DNA of 51,000 nucleotides from an uncultured Verrucomicrobiota bacterium (lineage in GTDB: Bacteria > Verrucomicrobiota > Verrucomicrobiia > Chthoniobacterales > SZAS-18). Location: assembly GCA_937859745.1 (NCBI GenBank), contig CALMAQ010000308.1, positions 1-51,000 on the forward strand, given 5' to 3'. This document shows, piece by piece, positions 25,682 to 32,396 of this stretch (position 1 is its first letter; each line of letters begins with the position of its first letter). Position numbers and translations under genes: made by a program. The notes below the pieces were generated by a model that was given only the letters and a program-made list of their open reading frames with translations, searched no databases and had not been told where the DNA came from.

Positions 25682-25716
25682 AAAAAGAAGCCGGGGCGGC
25701 ACGAGGCCGCCCCGGC
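25682..25716 (-). terminator. Strong intrinsic terminator abutting the nuoA start codon
   Basis: On the minus strand an 11-bp perfect GC stem (25716-25706 with 25700-25690, loop 25705-25701) is followed by TTCTTTTT (25689-25682), and the next base begins the nuoA ATG. It would terminate transcription from the 115-residue gene upstream. Confidence 0.75.
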
Positions 25717-25751
25717 AGGTGGAAATTGATGGGTAATGACTCGTCCGCAGG

Positions 25752-26099
25752 TTAGCCGACCACAGGCACGGCGACAGCCGGCGCGACGGCAGCGGCAGAG
25801 ACAACCGGGGCGGCGGGCACGGTCGGGATCGCGTTCACGATGGAAGCCAAACCCTTGTATTTCTTGCCGGTCTTCTTGACCATGCCGCGGGAAACCAGTG
25901 TCTGGAGTTTCTCGTAGGCGCGCAGGCGGAGCATTTCCTCGCCGCCGCTCGCAGCATTGCGAGCACGCAGATTGCTATGCACCAGGTCGAACAACTCCTT
26001 GAACTCGTAGGAATTTTTCTGGGTGAGAACCGCGACGAGTTCCTCGGTGACGAGGTCGGGGAGGCGACGGGAGAAGGCGTTTTTCTTGGTCATAGCCAT
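25752..26099 (-). CDS. Small basic protein, possible winged-helix fold, unknown function
   Basis: A 115-residue protein, MAMTKKNAFSRRLPDLVTEE. The first ~75 residues are helical and charged, with VTEELVAVLTQKNSYEFKEL and YEKLQTLVSRGMVKKTGKKY. The latter resembles a recognition helix plus basic wing, so a winged-helix nucleic-acid-binding role is possible but unproven. The last ~35 residues are Ala/Pro/Val repeats (PAAPVVSAAAVAPAVAVPVV), similar to tails of histone-like proteins. Alternative start ATG 26093 is also in frame. A TATATT -10 box (26116-26111) lies 11 bases upstream. A strong terminator follows it. Confidence 0.65.
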   Translation of the reverse strand: MAMTKKNAFSRRLPDLVTEELVAVLTQKNSYEFKELFDLVHSNLRARNAASGGEEMLRLRAYEKLQTLVSRGMVKKTGKKYKGLASIVNAIPTVPAAPVVSAAAVAPAVAVPVVG

Positions 26100-26110
26100 A
26101 GTGAAGCAAG

Positions 26111-26116
26111 AATATA
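26111..26116 (-). promoter_or_regulatory. Putative -10 box of the 115-residue protein gene
   Basis: TATATT on the minus strand, 5 of 6 to consensus, eleven bases before ATG 26099. A matching -35 is weak (TTCGTT at 15 bases or CTTCGT at 16). Confidence 0.35.
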
Positions 26117-26177
26117 CCACCCTTTCTGGGAAACGAAGGTTTATTTTTTCGCCGACGCCCGCTTCCAACCGCGAAAG

Positions 26178-28061
26178 TCACTTGCTTTCACCGGTTTGCG
26201 GCGTCGGCAAAGGCTGGTTCGACGGCGGGTTCGCCCCCGGTCCGGGCTCCGCGTCCGGCGAAGAAACGGATGGCCCCCCCAGCCCTGGCAGCATCGTGCC
26301 CAGTGGGCTCTGCACCAGCGGGAAAGCCGCTGCCGCCGCCCCACCTGCTAGTGCGAACCCCGCCTGTCCGACCGTGACGGACCCGACGGACTCTGAGAAG
26401 CTGCCCTGGTCGTCGGTTTTCTGCGAGAACACCGTAGGCGCAAGGTGTTTGGAGATTGTCTTCGTGTCGGGCAGCTTGGTCAGGTCCACGTAGTCGCCCA
26501 AACGGGGATAGAACAGCGCGCCGAACACCGCGAAGGCACGCAGCGACCCGTACAGCCGCTCGAAGAACGCCGAGCCGTCGATGTAGATGAAGGCGTTGTT
26601 CGGGACAGTCACCGAGGCCATGGTGCCGCGGTAGGCATCGGTGGCCGTAAAATTGGCTCCGCCAGCCGGTTCCCGCCGTGCCGCCTCGCGTACTTCCGGC
26701 AGGTTCAAGCCGACGATGAGGTGCTTGGGAGTGAGCGTCAGCGTCGGATTGATAAAGCCGCCGTTCGCCCCGGAGAGCGTGTGAAACGTCGCGCCGTCCG
26801 CGTGCGAAACACTCCATGCCGCTTCCGCCGAGAGCGTGTTCGTCAGGTCGTCCACGTACTTGCCCGCCGCCGCCTGATCGCGCACGTCTACGCTCGCCAG
26901 CAGCGCGGGCTGCGCGCGGTCGGCGGGCCATTCGAGGTCCAGGCTCACCTCGTTGCCGAACGCTCCGTGGAACCGCTCCAACGTCACGTTGTGATCGTGC
27001 AGCATGACGGCCAGCTCACGCAGGCTCGTGAGCAGGCCGCTCATCGGGGTCCCGGCGGGCATGGGCCCATCGGGGGGCAGCTCGAACTGCGTGGGAATCT
27101 CGAAGATGGATGCCGCGAACGCCAGCGTGTCGGCGGAGGTCAGCGGCAGGCCGCCCATGCCGAGTTCGGCCGGTTTTCGCTTCACCCCCGGGGCAAGGTA
27201 GTAGACCGAATCCCGCAGCTTGCCGCCTTCGATCCGGCTGGTGGCACCGATGGCCTTGATCTTTTCGACCTCTGCGCGGCGTTCATCCTCTACGGGTTGG
27301 CCGGCGGCCGTGGCCAAGTCCAGCAAGCGGTGCAGCGTGACCTGCGGCCGGGCGAAGATGAGCGTCGCATGTTGTGGCGGCAGCTTCCCCAAGACGGTCC
27401 GAAAATCGGCTTCCTTGTCCAAAGTTCCCGTCCCGCCAGCCCCGGGCACCCGGTGGTCGCAGCGATCGATGACGGTCCTGAGCATAGCCACGTCGTTTGC
27501 CACCAAGTAGCGGTGGTCCAGGTAGACGGCGGCGTACCCGCTGCCATCGCCGGTGTCGAACGTTTCCAGCGCGTGTCCCTCGTACTGGGCCAAATCGGCC
27601 CTTCCCGCGGGGAACTGTCGGCGCACCGCGTCTTTCGGCTCCAACAGCAATTGCTCGACCTCGGCTTTGTCGCCTTGGAAGTCGAATCCGGCGAGCAGGC
27701 GCGGCTGGTTCTTCTCGTCGTCGGGCAGGGACACCGCGACGAAAAGGTTGGTGGGCGCAAGATGAACGATTTTGCCGAGGACATCGTCGAACCCTGTGTG
27801 CGCGGGCAATTTCGAGAGAGGCCGTGCGAGGAAGGCCTGCACCTCCGGCTCCATCCAGATTTTGTACAGGTCGGTCGATTTCCAGTCCGAAAGGGTGCCG
27901 TTCAGGTCCGGCACCGAAAGCAGCAACTGCGTGTCCGCAGGCAGGAACTCGGTCGCCGCACCTGCCGCGCCGACGTGGACCTGCCTTTGGAAGAGGTACA
28001 GGGCGGCTCCTCCGGCCGAGAGAGCCAGGAAGGTGGCGAGGGCGGGCAGGAACTTCTTCAT
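26178..28061 (-). CDS. Large exported protein of unknown function
   Basis: A 627-residue protein starting MKKFLPALATFLALSAGGAALYLF, a signal peptide or N-terminal membrane anchor, followed by a large soluble region beginning EFLPADTQLLLSVPDLNGTL. That opening resembles DUF3352-type exported proteins (PADTxxxxSVPDL), and internal segments such as DTLAFAASIFEIPTQF suggest two similar halves, but I do not claim a family. A hydrophobic stretch near residues 575-600 (VGQAGFALAGGAAAAAFPLV) and a Pro-rich C-terminal tail end the protein. The start at 28061 matches the signal peptide; an upstream reading of 16 more codons does not. No neighbours suggest a function. Confidence 0.7.
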   Translation of the reverse strand: MKKFLPALATFLALSAGGAALYLFQRQVHVGAAGAATEFLPADTQLLLSVPDLNGTLSDWKSTDLYKIWMEPEVQAFLARPLSKLPAHTGFDDVLGKIVHLAPTNLFVAVSLPDDEKNQPRLLAGFDFQGDKAEVEQLLLEPKDAVRRQFPAGRADLAQYEGHALETFDTGDGSGYAAVYLDHRYLVANDVAMLRTVIDRCDHRVPGAGGTGTLDKEADFRTVLGKLPPQHATLIFARPQVTLHRLLDLATAAGQPVEDERRAEVEKIKAIGATSRIEGGKLRDSVYYLAPGVKRKPAELGMGGLPLTSADTLAFAASIFEIPTQFELPPDGPMPAGTPMSGLLTSLRELAVMLHDHNVTLERFHGAFGNEVSLDLEWPADRAQPALLASVDVRDQAAAGKYVDDLTNTLSAEAAWSVSHADGATFHTLSGANGGFINPTLTLTPKHLIVGLNLPEVREAARREPAGGANFTATDAYRGTMASVTVPNNAFIYIDGSAFFERLYGSLRAFAVFGALFYPRLGDYVDLTKLPDTKTISKHLAPTVFSQKTDDQGSFSESVGSVTVGQAGFALAGGAAAAAFPLVQSPLGTMLPGLGGPSVSSPDAEPGPGANPPSNQPLPTPQTGESK

Positions 28062-28190
28062 GGGCGGGATCGGAGCGCGGGCCGGAGGCAGCCCGCATTG
28101 TCGGCCCACTGACCCGCCGGTGTCAACGCCGGACAGCCGCGCGAGCGGGCATCGTGTTTACTTGCGGGCAAACAGTGCTAATGATCGTGC

Positions 28191-28415
28191 ATGGAAATCG
28201 AAGACTACAAGATCAACAAGCATAACCTCTACCTCCTGTCCGACGTGAGCTTAGCCCTAGGGTTCCTCTCCATTCTTGCCTCCATCGCCGTCTGGTTCAC
28301 CGCTAAGGGCGAAGATCGGGAACACGGCGAACGCTTTGGGATCTTCGTCGGCCTCTGGGTGCCGAGCTTTTTCATCCTCTCCAACCGTCTGGCGCGCAAG
28401 GCCGACGAAATCTGA
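28191..28415 (+). CDS. Small two-TM membrane protein
   Basis: A 74-residue protein with two hydrophobic segments (about 16-37, LALGFLSILASIAVWFTA; about 48-64, FGIFVGLWVPSFFILSN) joined by a charged loop KGEDREHGER. No family recognised. It starts 55 bases before ruvA and is divergent from the exported protein gene. Confidence 0.65.
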   Translation: MEIEDYKINKHNLYLLSDVSLALGFLSILASIAVWFTAKGEDREHGERFGIFVGLWVPSFFILSNRLARKADEI

Positions 28416-28470
28416 GGCGGCCGGTCGCCGCCTGCCACGATCTGGCCGGTTCGGCCCGTGCGACGAATCC

Positions 28471-29076
28471 GTGATCACGTTTTTACAAGGCATTCTCAGC
28501 GAATCGTTGCCGACGCAGATCGTCGTGGATGTTGCCGGGGTCGGCTACCAAGTCTTCATTCCGCTCTCCAGTTACGACCGGCTGCCTGTCATCGGTGCGC
28601 CGGTCCGTGTCCTGACCCACCTCCAGATCCGGGAGGACGCGCACACGCTCTACGGGTTCATGACGGTGCCCGAGCGTGACCTCTTCCGGCTGCTCGTCAA
28701 CAACGTCAGCGGCATCGGGCCAAAGTTGGCCCTGGCGGTGCTCAGCGGCATGAGCGTCACCCACTTCAAGAACGCCGTGGTCTCCAACGACGTGGCTGCC
28801 CTCTCGAAGATCAGCGGCGTCGGCAAGAAGACCGCCGAGCGCGTTGCGCTGGAGTTGCGGGACAAGCTCGGCGTCGCCGCGAACTGGGAGGCGGCCAGCA
28901 GCGCGCACGCGCCCACGCCGGAGGGCACCGCGATCAACGATGCGGTGCTGGCGCTGATTTCCCTGGGCTACAAGCAGGTCGATGCTCACAAGGCCATCAA
29001 GCAGACGTTCAAAGCGGGCGGCGAGGTGCCCAAGGCCGAGGATTTGATCCGGCTGGCCCTGAAGATTCTCGCCTGA
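28471..29076 (+). CDS. ruvA: Holliday junction branch migration protein RuvA
   Basis: A 201-residue DNA-junction-binding protein. Domain I starts VITFLQGILSES with IVVDVAGVGYQVFIP; domain II holds the helix-hairpin-helix motifs NNVSGIGPKLALAVLSGM and KISGVGKKTAERVALEL; domain III (about 150-201) has DAVLALISLGYKQVDAHKAI, the RuvB contact. Start is GTG 28471, supported by the family N-terminus. ruvB and ruvC are not in the window. Confidence 0.96.
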   Translation: MITFLQGILSESLPTQIVVDVAGVGYQVFIPLSSYDRLPVIGAPVRVLTHLQIREDAHTLYGFMTVPERDLFRLLVNNVSGIGPKLALAVLSGMSVTHFKNAVVSNDVAALSKISGVGKKTAERVALELRDKLGVAANWEAASSAHAPTPEGTAINDAVLALISLGYKQVDAHKAIKQTFKAGGEVPKAEDLIRLALKILA

Positions 29077-29173
29077 GGAAAAGCCGCCGCGTTCCGGCCA
29101 TCTTTCTCCCTTCGTGCGTTTTCATCACGATTCACACGGGTCGTTCTCCTGCGCGGCGCGATTCCGTGTTCGC

Positions 29174-29210
29174 AGGCATCGCCGGGGCTGCCAGCCCACA
29201 GGCGACGCCT
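29174..29210 (+). repeat. Long hairpin just before the 462-residue protein gene
   Basis: AGGCATCGCC (29174-29183) pairs with GGCGACGCCT (29201-29210) with one A-C mismatch; inside, GGGCT (29185-29189) pairs with AGCCC (29193-29197). It ends seven bases before ATG 29218 and would hide the ribosome-binding region. It could also be a REP-like palindrome. Confidence 0.5.
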
Positions 29211-29217
29211 CGTTGCA

Positions 29218-30606
29218 ATGACCCCCATCCTCCAGTCGGCAAACGGCATCGAGCGTGCGCAGACGGTCCGCAGGGCATTTCCGCCGCAGGGGCTGTTCGC
29301 CGAAAAGGAGTGGCTGCTCTCCCCGCAGGCTTTCTCGCTGAGCAACGCCTTCGTGGACGAACTGGAGAAGCTCGGCTACCGCCTGCACCTCTTCCAGCGC
29401 GCCTGCAACCTCCTCTATCAACTCAGCGTCAAGGGCAAGCAGCCCGCCTGGGTCGCCGCCTACCTGGACCGCGGCAAGCCGCCCGAACTGGTTGCGCTAA
29501 GCCGCGAACGCATCTTCCGGGACGAGATCCCACACGTGATCCGGCCAGACATCATCCCCACCGAGCGCGGCCTGACCATCGCCGAACTCGACAGCGTCCC
29601 GGGCGGTATCGGCTTGACGGCGTGGTTCAACCGGACCTACGCCGCGCTCGGTGACGACGTGGTCGGCGGCGCGGAAGGGATGCTCGACGGCTTCACCTCC
29701 ATCTTCCCGGGCGGCGACATCATGGTCAGCGAGGAGGCAGGCACCTACCAGCCGGAAATGGCTTGGCTGGCCGACCAACTCAACGCACGCGGCGCATCAG
29801 CGCACGGCGGAGGCCGCCGCCTTGCGTGGCGTGTCGTCGGCACCTCCGAGGCTGCCGTGCAGCCGGACTACGAGGCGGCGCATCGCTCCGGCCAGCCGCT
29901 GAACGTGTACCGTTTCTTCGAGCACTTCGATCTTCCGAATATTGCCGCCGCGCCCTGGCTCATCGCGCGGGCCATCAACGGAACGGTCCGTGTCACGCCG
30001 CCCTTCAAGCCGTACATGGAGGAGAAGATGTGGTTCGCGCTGTTCTGGTTGCGCCCGCTCCAAGCCTTCTGGCGGCGGGAACTCGGTGAACGTCACTGGC
30101 TCAAACTCCAGCGGGTCATTCCCTACACCTGGATCGTGGACCCCGCCCCCCTGCCCCACCATGCGGTGATCGCCGGCCTAGAGATCAACGATTGGCGGGA
30201 ACTGGCGGGCTTCAGCCAGAAGCAACGTGACCTGATTCTCAAAATCAGCGGTTATTCGGACTTGGCCTGGGGCAGCCGGGGCGTCGATCTGGCTCAGGAC
30301 TTGCCTCACCTCGAATGGCAGCGCGCCATCGACCGGGCCTTGGAACGATTCGCCACGAACCCGATGCTCCTCCAGCGGTTCCACAAGGGCAGACTCGTCG
30401 ATCACCCCTACCTGAACCCCGCGAGCGGCGAAATCGAAATCATGCGCGGTCGGGTCCGGCTGTGCCCGTACTACTTCCTGGATGGCGGCAAGGCCCACCT
30501 GCGCGGGGTCCTCGCCACCGTTTGTCCGGCGGACAAGAAACTCCTCCACGGGATGAAGGATGCCGTCATCGTGCCCGCCCGCGTGGCCGACGACGGCCTG
30601 ATCTGA
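29218..30606 (+). CDS. Unrecognised 462-residue protein, possibly ATP-grasp-like
   Basis: A soluble protein without signal peptide. The segment RPDIIPTERGLTIAELDSVP followed by GGIGLTAWFN recalls the RxD...ELD-PGG pattern of circularly permuted ATP-grasp ligases such as glutathionylspermidine-synthase-like proteins, but the match is weak. Other blocks are YRFFEHFDLPNIAAAPWLI, WIVDPAPLPHHAVI and PYYFLDGGKAHLRGVLATVC. It lies between ruvA and the convergent CobW gene (13-base gap). I assign no reaction. Confidence 0.6.
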   Translation: MTPILQSANGIERAQTVRRAFPPQGLFAEKEWLLSPQAFSLSNAFVDELEKLGYRLHLFQRACNLLYQLSVKGKQPAWVAAYLDRGKPPELVALSRERIFRDEIPHVIRPDIIPTERGLTIAELDSVPGGIGLTAWFNRTYAALGDDVVGGAEGMLDGFTSIFPGGDIMVSEEAGTYQPEMAWLADQLNARGASAHGGGRRLAWRVVGTSEAAVQPDYEAAHRSGQPLNVYRFFEHFDLPNIAAAPWLIARAINGTVRVTPPFKPYMEEKMWFALFWLRPLQAFWRRELGERHWLKLQRVIPYTWIVDPAPLPHHAVIAGLEINDWRELAGFSQKQRDLILKISGYSDLAWGSRGVDLAQDLPHLEWQRAIDRALERFATNPMLLQRFHKGRLVDHPYLNPASGEIEIMRGRVRLCPYYFLDGGKAHLRGVLATVCPADKKLLHGMKDAVIVPARVADDGLI

Positions 30607-30619
30607 ACTCGGTGGACGA

Positions 30620-31591
30620 TCAAGCCAAGCTGGCGCGCAGCCCCTTCTCGATAGCCGCGGGATCGAGCTTCTTGCCGATGAACACGAGCTGGCTGCCACG
30701 CGTTTCCCCGGGCTGCCACGGCCGGTCCCAGAAGATGTGGAAACGGTTGTTGACCCCGTGGAAGATGGCGCGGCGGTCCTGCCCCTCCAGGGAAACGAAC
30801 CCTTTGGAGCGATAAACCTTCTCCTTCTCGCTCAGGCGCTGCACGAATTTCTCGAACTTCTCGATGTGAAACGGCTGCTCGAACGCAAACGAGAAGCTGA
30901 CAATGTCATGGTGGTGCCGGCCTTCCTTCATTTCGTTCAGGAAATCGGCGTCCACGGCCAGCTTGCGGTCCACGTCGAAGGCGTGGATGTCGAGCAGTTC
31001 CTTGAGCGGCACCTCGCTGTGGTGGGTACGCAGGATACGGGTGTGCGGGTTGAGCGCGCGGATTTTCTCTCCCACCTTGCCCAGCCGCGCCTCATCCACG
31101 AGGTCGGTCTTGTTGAGCAGGACAAAGTCCGCCATGGCGATCTGGTCGGAGGCCACCTCCGTTTCTTCGAGCTGATGAAGAATTTGCTCGGCGTCCACCA
31201 CGGTGATGATGGCATCAAGCTGCACGAAGCGTTGAAGCGCCGGGATGTTTACGAACGTCTGCGCCACCGGACCGGGGTCGGCGATGCCGGTGGTCTCGAT
31301 GAGGATGTAGTCGAAACCGCCGCGTTTGAGCAAGCGCTGGATGCCCTGCACGAGGTCCTTGCGGACGGTGCAGCAGACGCACCCGTTGCTCATCTCGACA
31401 ACCTCATCCTTCTGGTTCTCGACCAGTTGACCGTCGATGCCGATCTTGCCGACCTCGTTGACGATGACGGCGAACTTGTACTCGCTTTGAACCCGGAGGA
31501 TGTGGTTGAGCAGGGTCGTCTTGCCTGCACCGAGGAAGCCGGTGAGGATGCTCACCGGAACGATTTTCTGGCGGTTGGGAGTGTCGGTCAT
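30620..31591 (-). CDS. CobW/COG0523-family GTP-binding metallochaperone
   Basis: A 323-residue G3E GTPase. P-loop GFLGAGKTT (18-26), the metal-binding CxCC motif (C71, C73, C74 in NGCVCCTV), IETTGIADPGPV and the base-recognition NKTD motif. A GRHHHD histidine cluster precedes the C-terminal CobW_C domain (about 225-320). The family delivers zinc or cobalt to target enzymes; several members are induced by zinc starvation. The preferred start is ATG 31591. It lies downstream of a 66-residue protein and a zinc-free rpmB, which fits a metal-economy role (inference). Confidence 0.9.
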   Translation of the reverse strand: MTDTPNRQKIVPVSILTGFLGAGKTTLLNHILRVQSEYKFAVIVNEVGKIGIDGQLVENQKDEVVEMSNGCVCCTVRKDLVQGIQRLLKRGGFDYILIETTGIADPGPVAQTFVNIPALQRFVQLDAIITVVDAEQILHQLEETEVASDQIAMADFVLLNKTDLVDEARLGKVGEKIRALNPHTRILRTHHSEVPLKELLDIHAFDVDRKLAVDADFLNEMKEGRHHHDIVSFSFAFEQPFHIEKFEKFVQRLSEKEKVYRSKGFVSLEGQDRRAIFHGVNNRFHIFWDRPWQPGETRGSQLVFIGKKLDPAAIEKGLRASLA

Positions 31592-31613
31592 GGGAAAAGA
31601 GGATGACCCTAGC

Positions 31614-31641
31614 AAGATAGCGGAGCAGGCCGCTTTGCCAA
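31614..31641 (-). promoter_or_regulatory. Putative promoter of the CobW-family gene
   Basis: Minus strand TTGGCA (31641-31636), a 16-base spacer and TATCTT (31619-31614), 22 bases before ATG 31591. Confidence 0.45.
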
Positions 31642-31718
31642 GGGCCCGCTTACACCGGCGGCGGGTTCGTCGCCCGCCGCGCACCTTGTCTCCCACCGCG
31701 ACCGATTGGCCGCCGGGA

Positions 31719-31919
31719 CTATCCTTTCCGCAGGAGCGGCAGGCCGGTCTTCACGTTCTCCCCGACCATGTAACCCTTGGGCACCGAGTCCATCGCGCCA
31801 TCCTTTTCCTGGGCTGCGAAGTAGTAGATCGTCTGCCGGTGACCGCCCTTCAGAAGTTGGTCGCGACCGTGTAGATAGTAGGTTTTGCCGGATTTCTTGC
31901 TCTTGACGCTGTAGGCCAT
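31719..31919 (-). CDS. Small conserved-type protein of unknown function
   Basis: A 66-residue basic protein: MAYSVKSKKSGKTYYLHGRD, then KGGHRQTIYYFAAQEK and a conserved-looking end VPKGYMVGENVKTGLPLLRK. I recall similar small proteins in diverse bacteria, but no function. No signal peptide or cysteine. AAGGAG lies upstream of ATG 31919. It is flanked by the CobW GTPase and rpmB genes. An AT-rich inverted repeat lies at 31941-31963. Confidence 0.75.
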   Translation of the reverse strand: MAYSVKSKKSGKTYYLHGRDQLLKGGHRQTIYYFAAQEKDGAMDSVPKGYMVGENVKTGLPLLRKG

Positions 31920-31940
31920 GGTGATGGTGTTCTCCTTCTC

Positions 31941-31963
31941 TAATCAAATGGGTCGTTTGGTTA
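31941..31963 (-). promoter_or_regulatory. AT-rich inverted repeat, candidate operator
   Basis: TAATCAAA (31941-31948) and TTTGGTTA (31956-31963) form an 8-base imperfect inverted repeat (7 of 8) around seven bases. It stands out as AT-rich in a GC-rich genome and lies 21 bases upstream of the 66-residue gene. No regulator can be assigned. Confidence 0.35.
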
Positions 31964-32021
31964 GCAGACCAGCGGCCATCCAATCGAGCGGAGGGCCGGG
32001 TCAGGAGAACTACTAAGCAGG

Positions 32022-32055
32022 AGGCGCGCCCAAGACCCGGCGCGCCTGGATTTTT
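32022..32055 (+). terminator. Terminator-like hairpin with plus-strand T-run, downstream of rpmB
   Basis: AGGCGCGCC (32022-32030) and GGCGCGCCT (32039-32047) form a perfect 9-bp stem, and TTTTT (32051-32055) follows on the plus strand. Only minus-strand genes flank it. On the minus strand the hairpin lies about 33 bases after the rpmB stop but has no T-run. Confidence 0.45.
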
Positions 32056-32079
32056 CACGCCGACCCCGGCGGGTCCTGC

Positions 32080-32343
32080 TCAGACCACGCCCGCCTTTTT
32101 GAGCGTGTTGAACGCGCCGTTCTTGGCGACGGTTTTCAACGCCCGAGCGGTCAGCTTGACCTTGACGAACTTGTTCAACTCCGGCACCCAGATGCGGCGC
32201 ACCTTCAGGTTGGGGGTGAACGTCCGCTTCGTGTTCGCGGTCACGTGCTGGCCGATGCCGCCTTTTTTCTTGGCGAGACCACGGCGGTGAATGACGTGGC
32301 CGCGTGAGACGCGCGCCCCGGTGATAGTGCAGACTTTCGACAT
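32080..32343 (-). CDS. rpmB: 50S ribosomal protein L28, zinc-free type
   Basis: An 87-residue protein MSKVCTITGARVSRGHVIHR with KRTFTPNLKVRRIWVPEL, the L28 signature. It has one cysteine only, so it lacks the CxxC pairs of zinc-binding L28. The start ATG 32343 has an AGGAG Shine-Dalgarno. The longer upstream reading is a shadow of the rsmA gene. It is 53 bases downstream of the RsmA-NUDIX gene. Confidence 0.95.
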   Translation of the reverse strand: MSKVCTITGARVSRGHVIHRRGLAKKKGGIGQHVTANTKRTFTPNLKVRRIWVPELNKFVKVKLTARALKTVAKNGAFNTLKKAGVV

Positions 32344-32396
32344 AGGAAGCTCCTGGAAATTGGGAGCGGCCAAGGTGCGACCGGTCGGGGGCCGGG

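Noticed and set aside
29077-29217. Possible tRNA or small RNA gene between ruvA and the 462-residue gene
   Set aside because: No T-loop consensus or cloverleaf; only the simple hairpin described separately.
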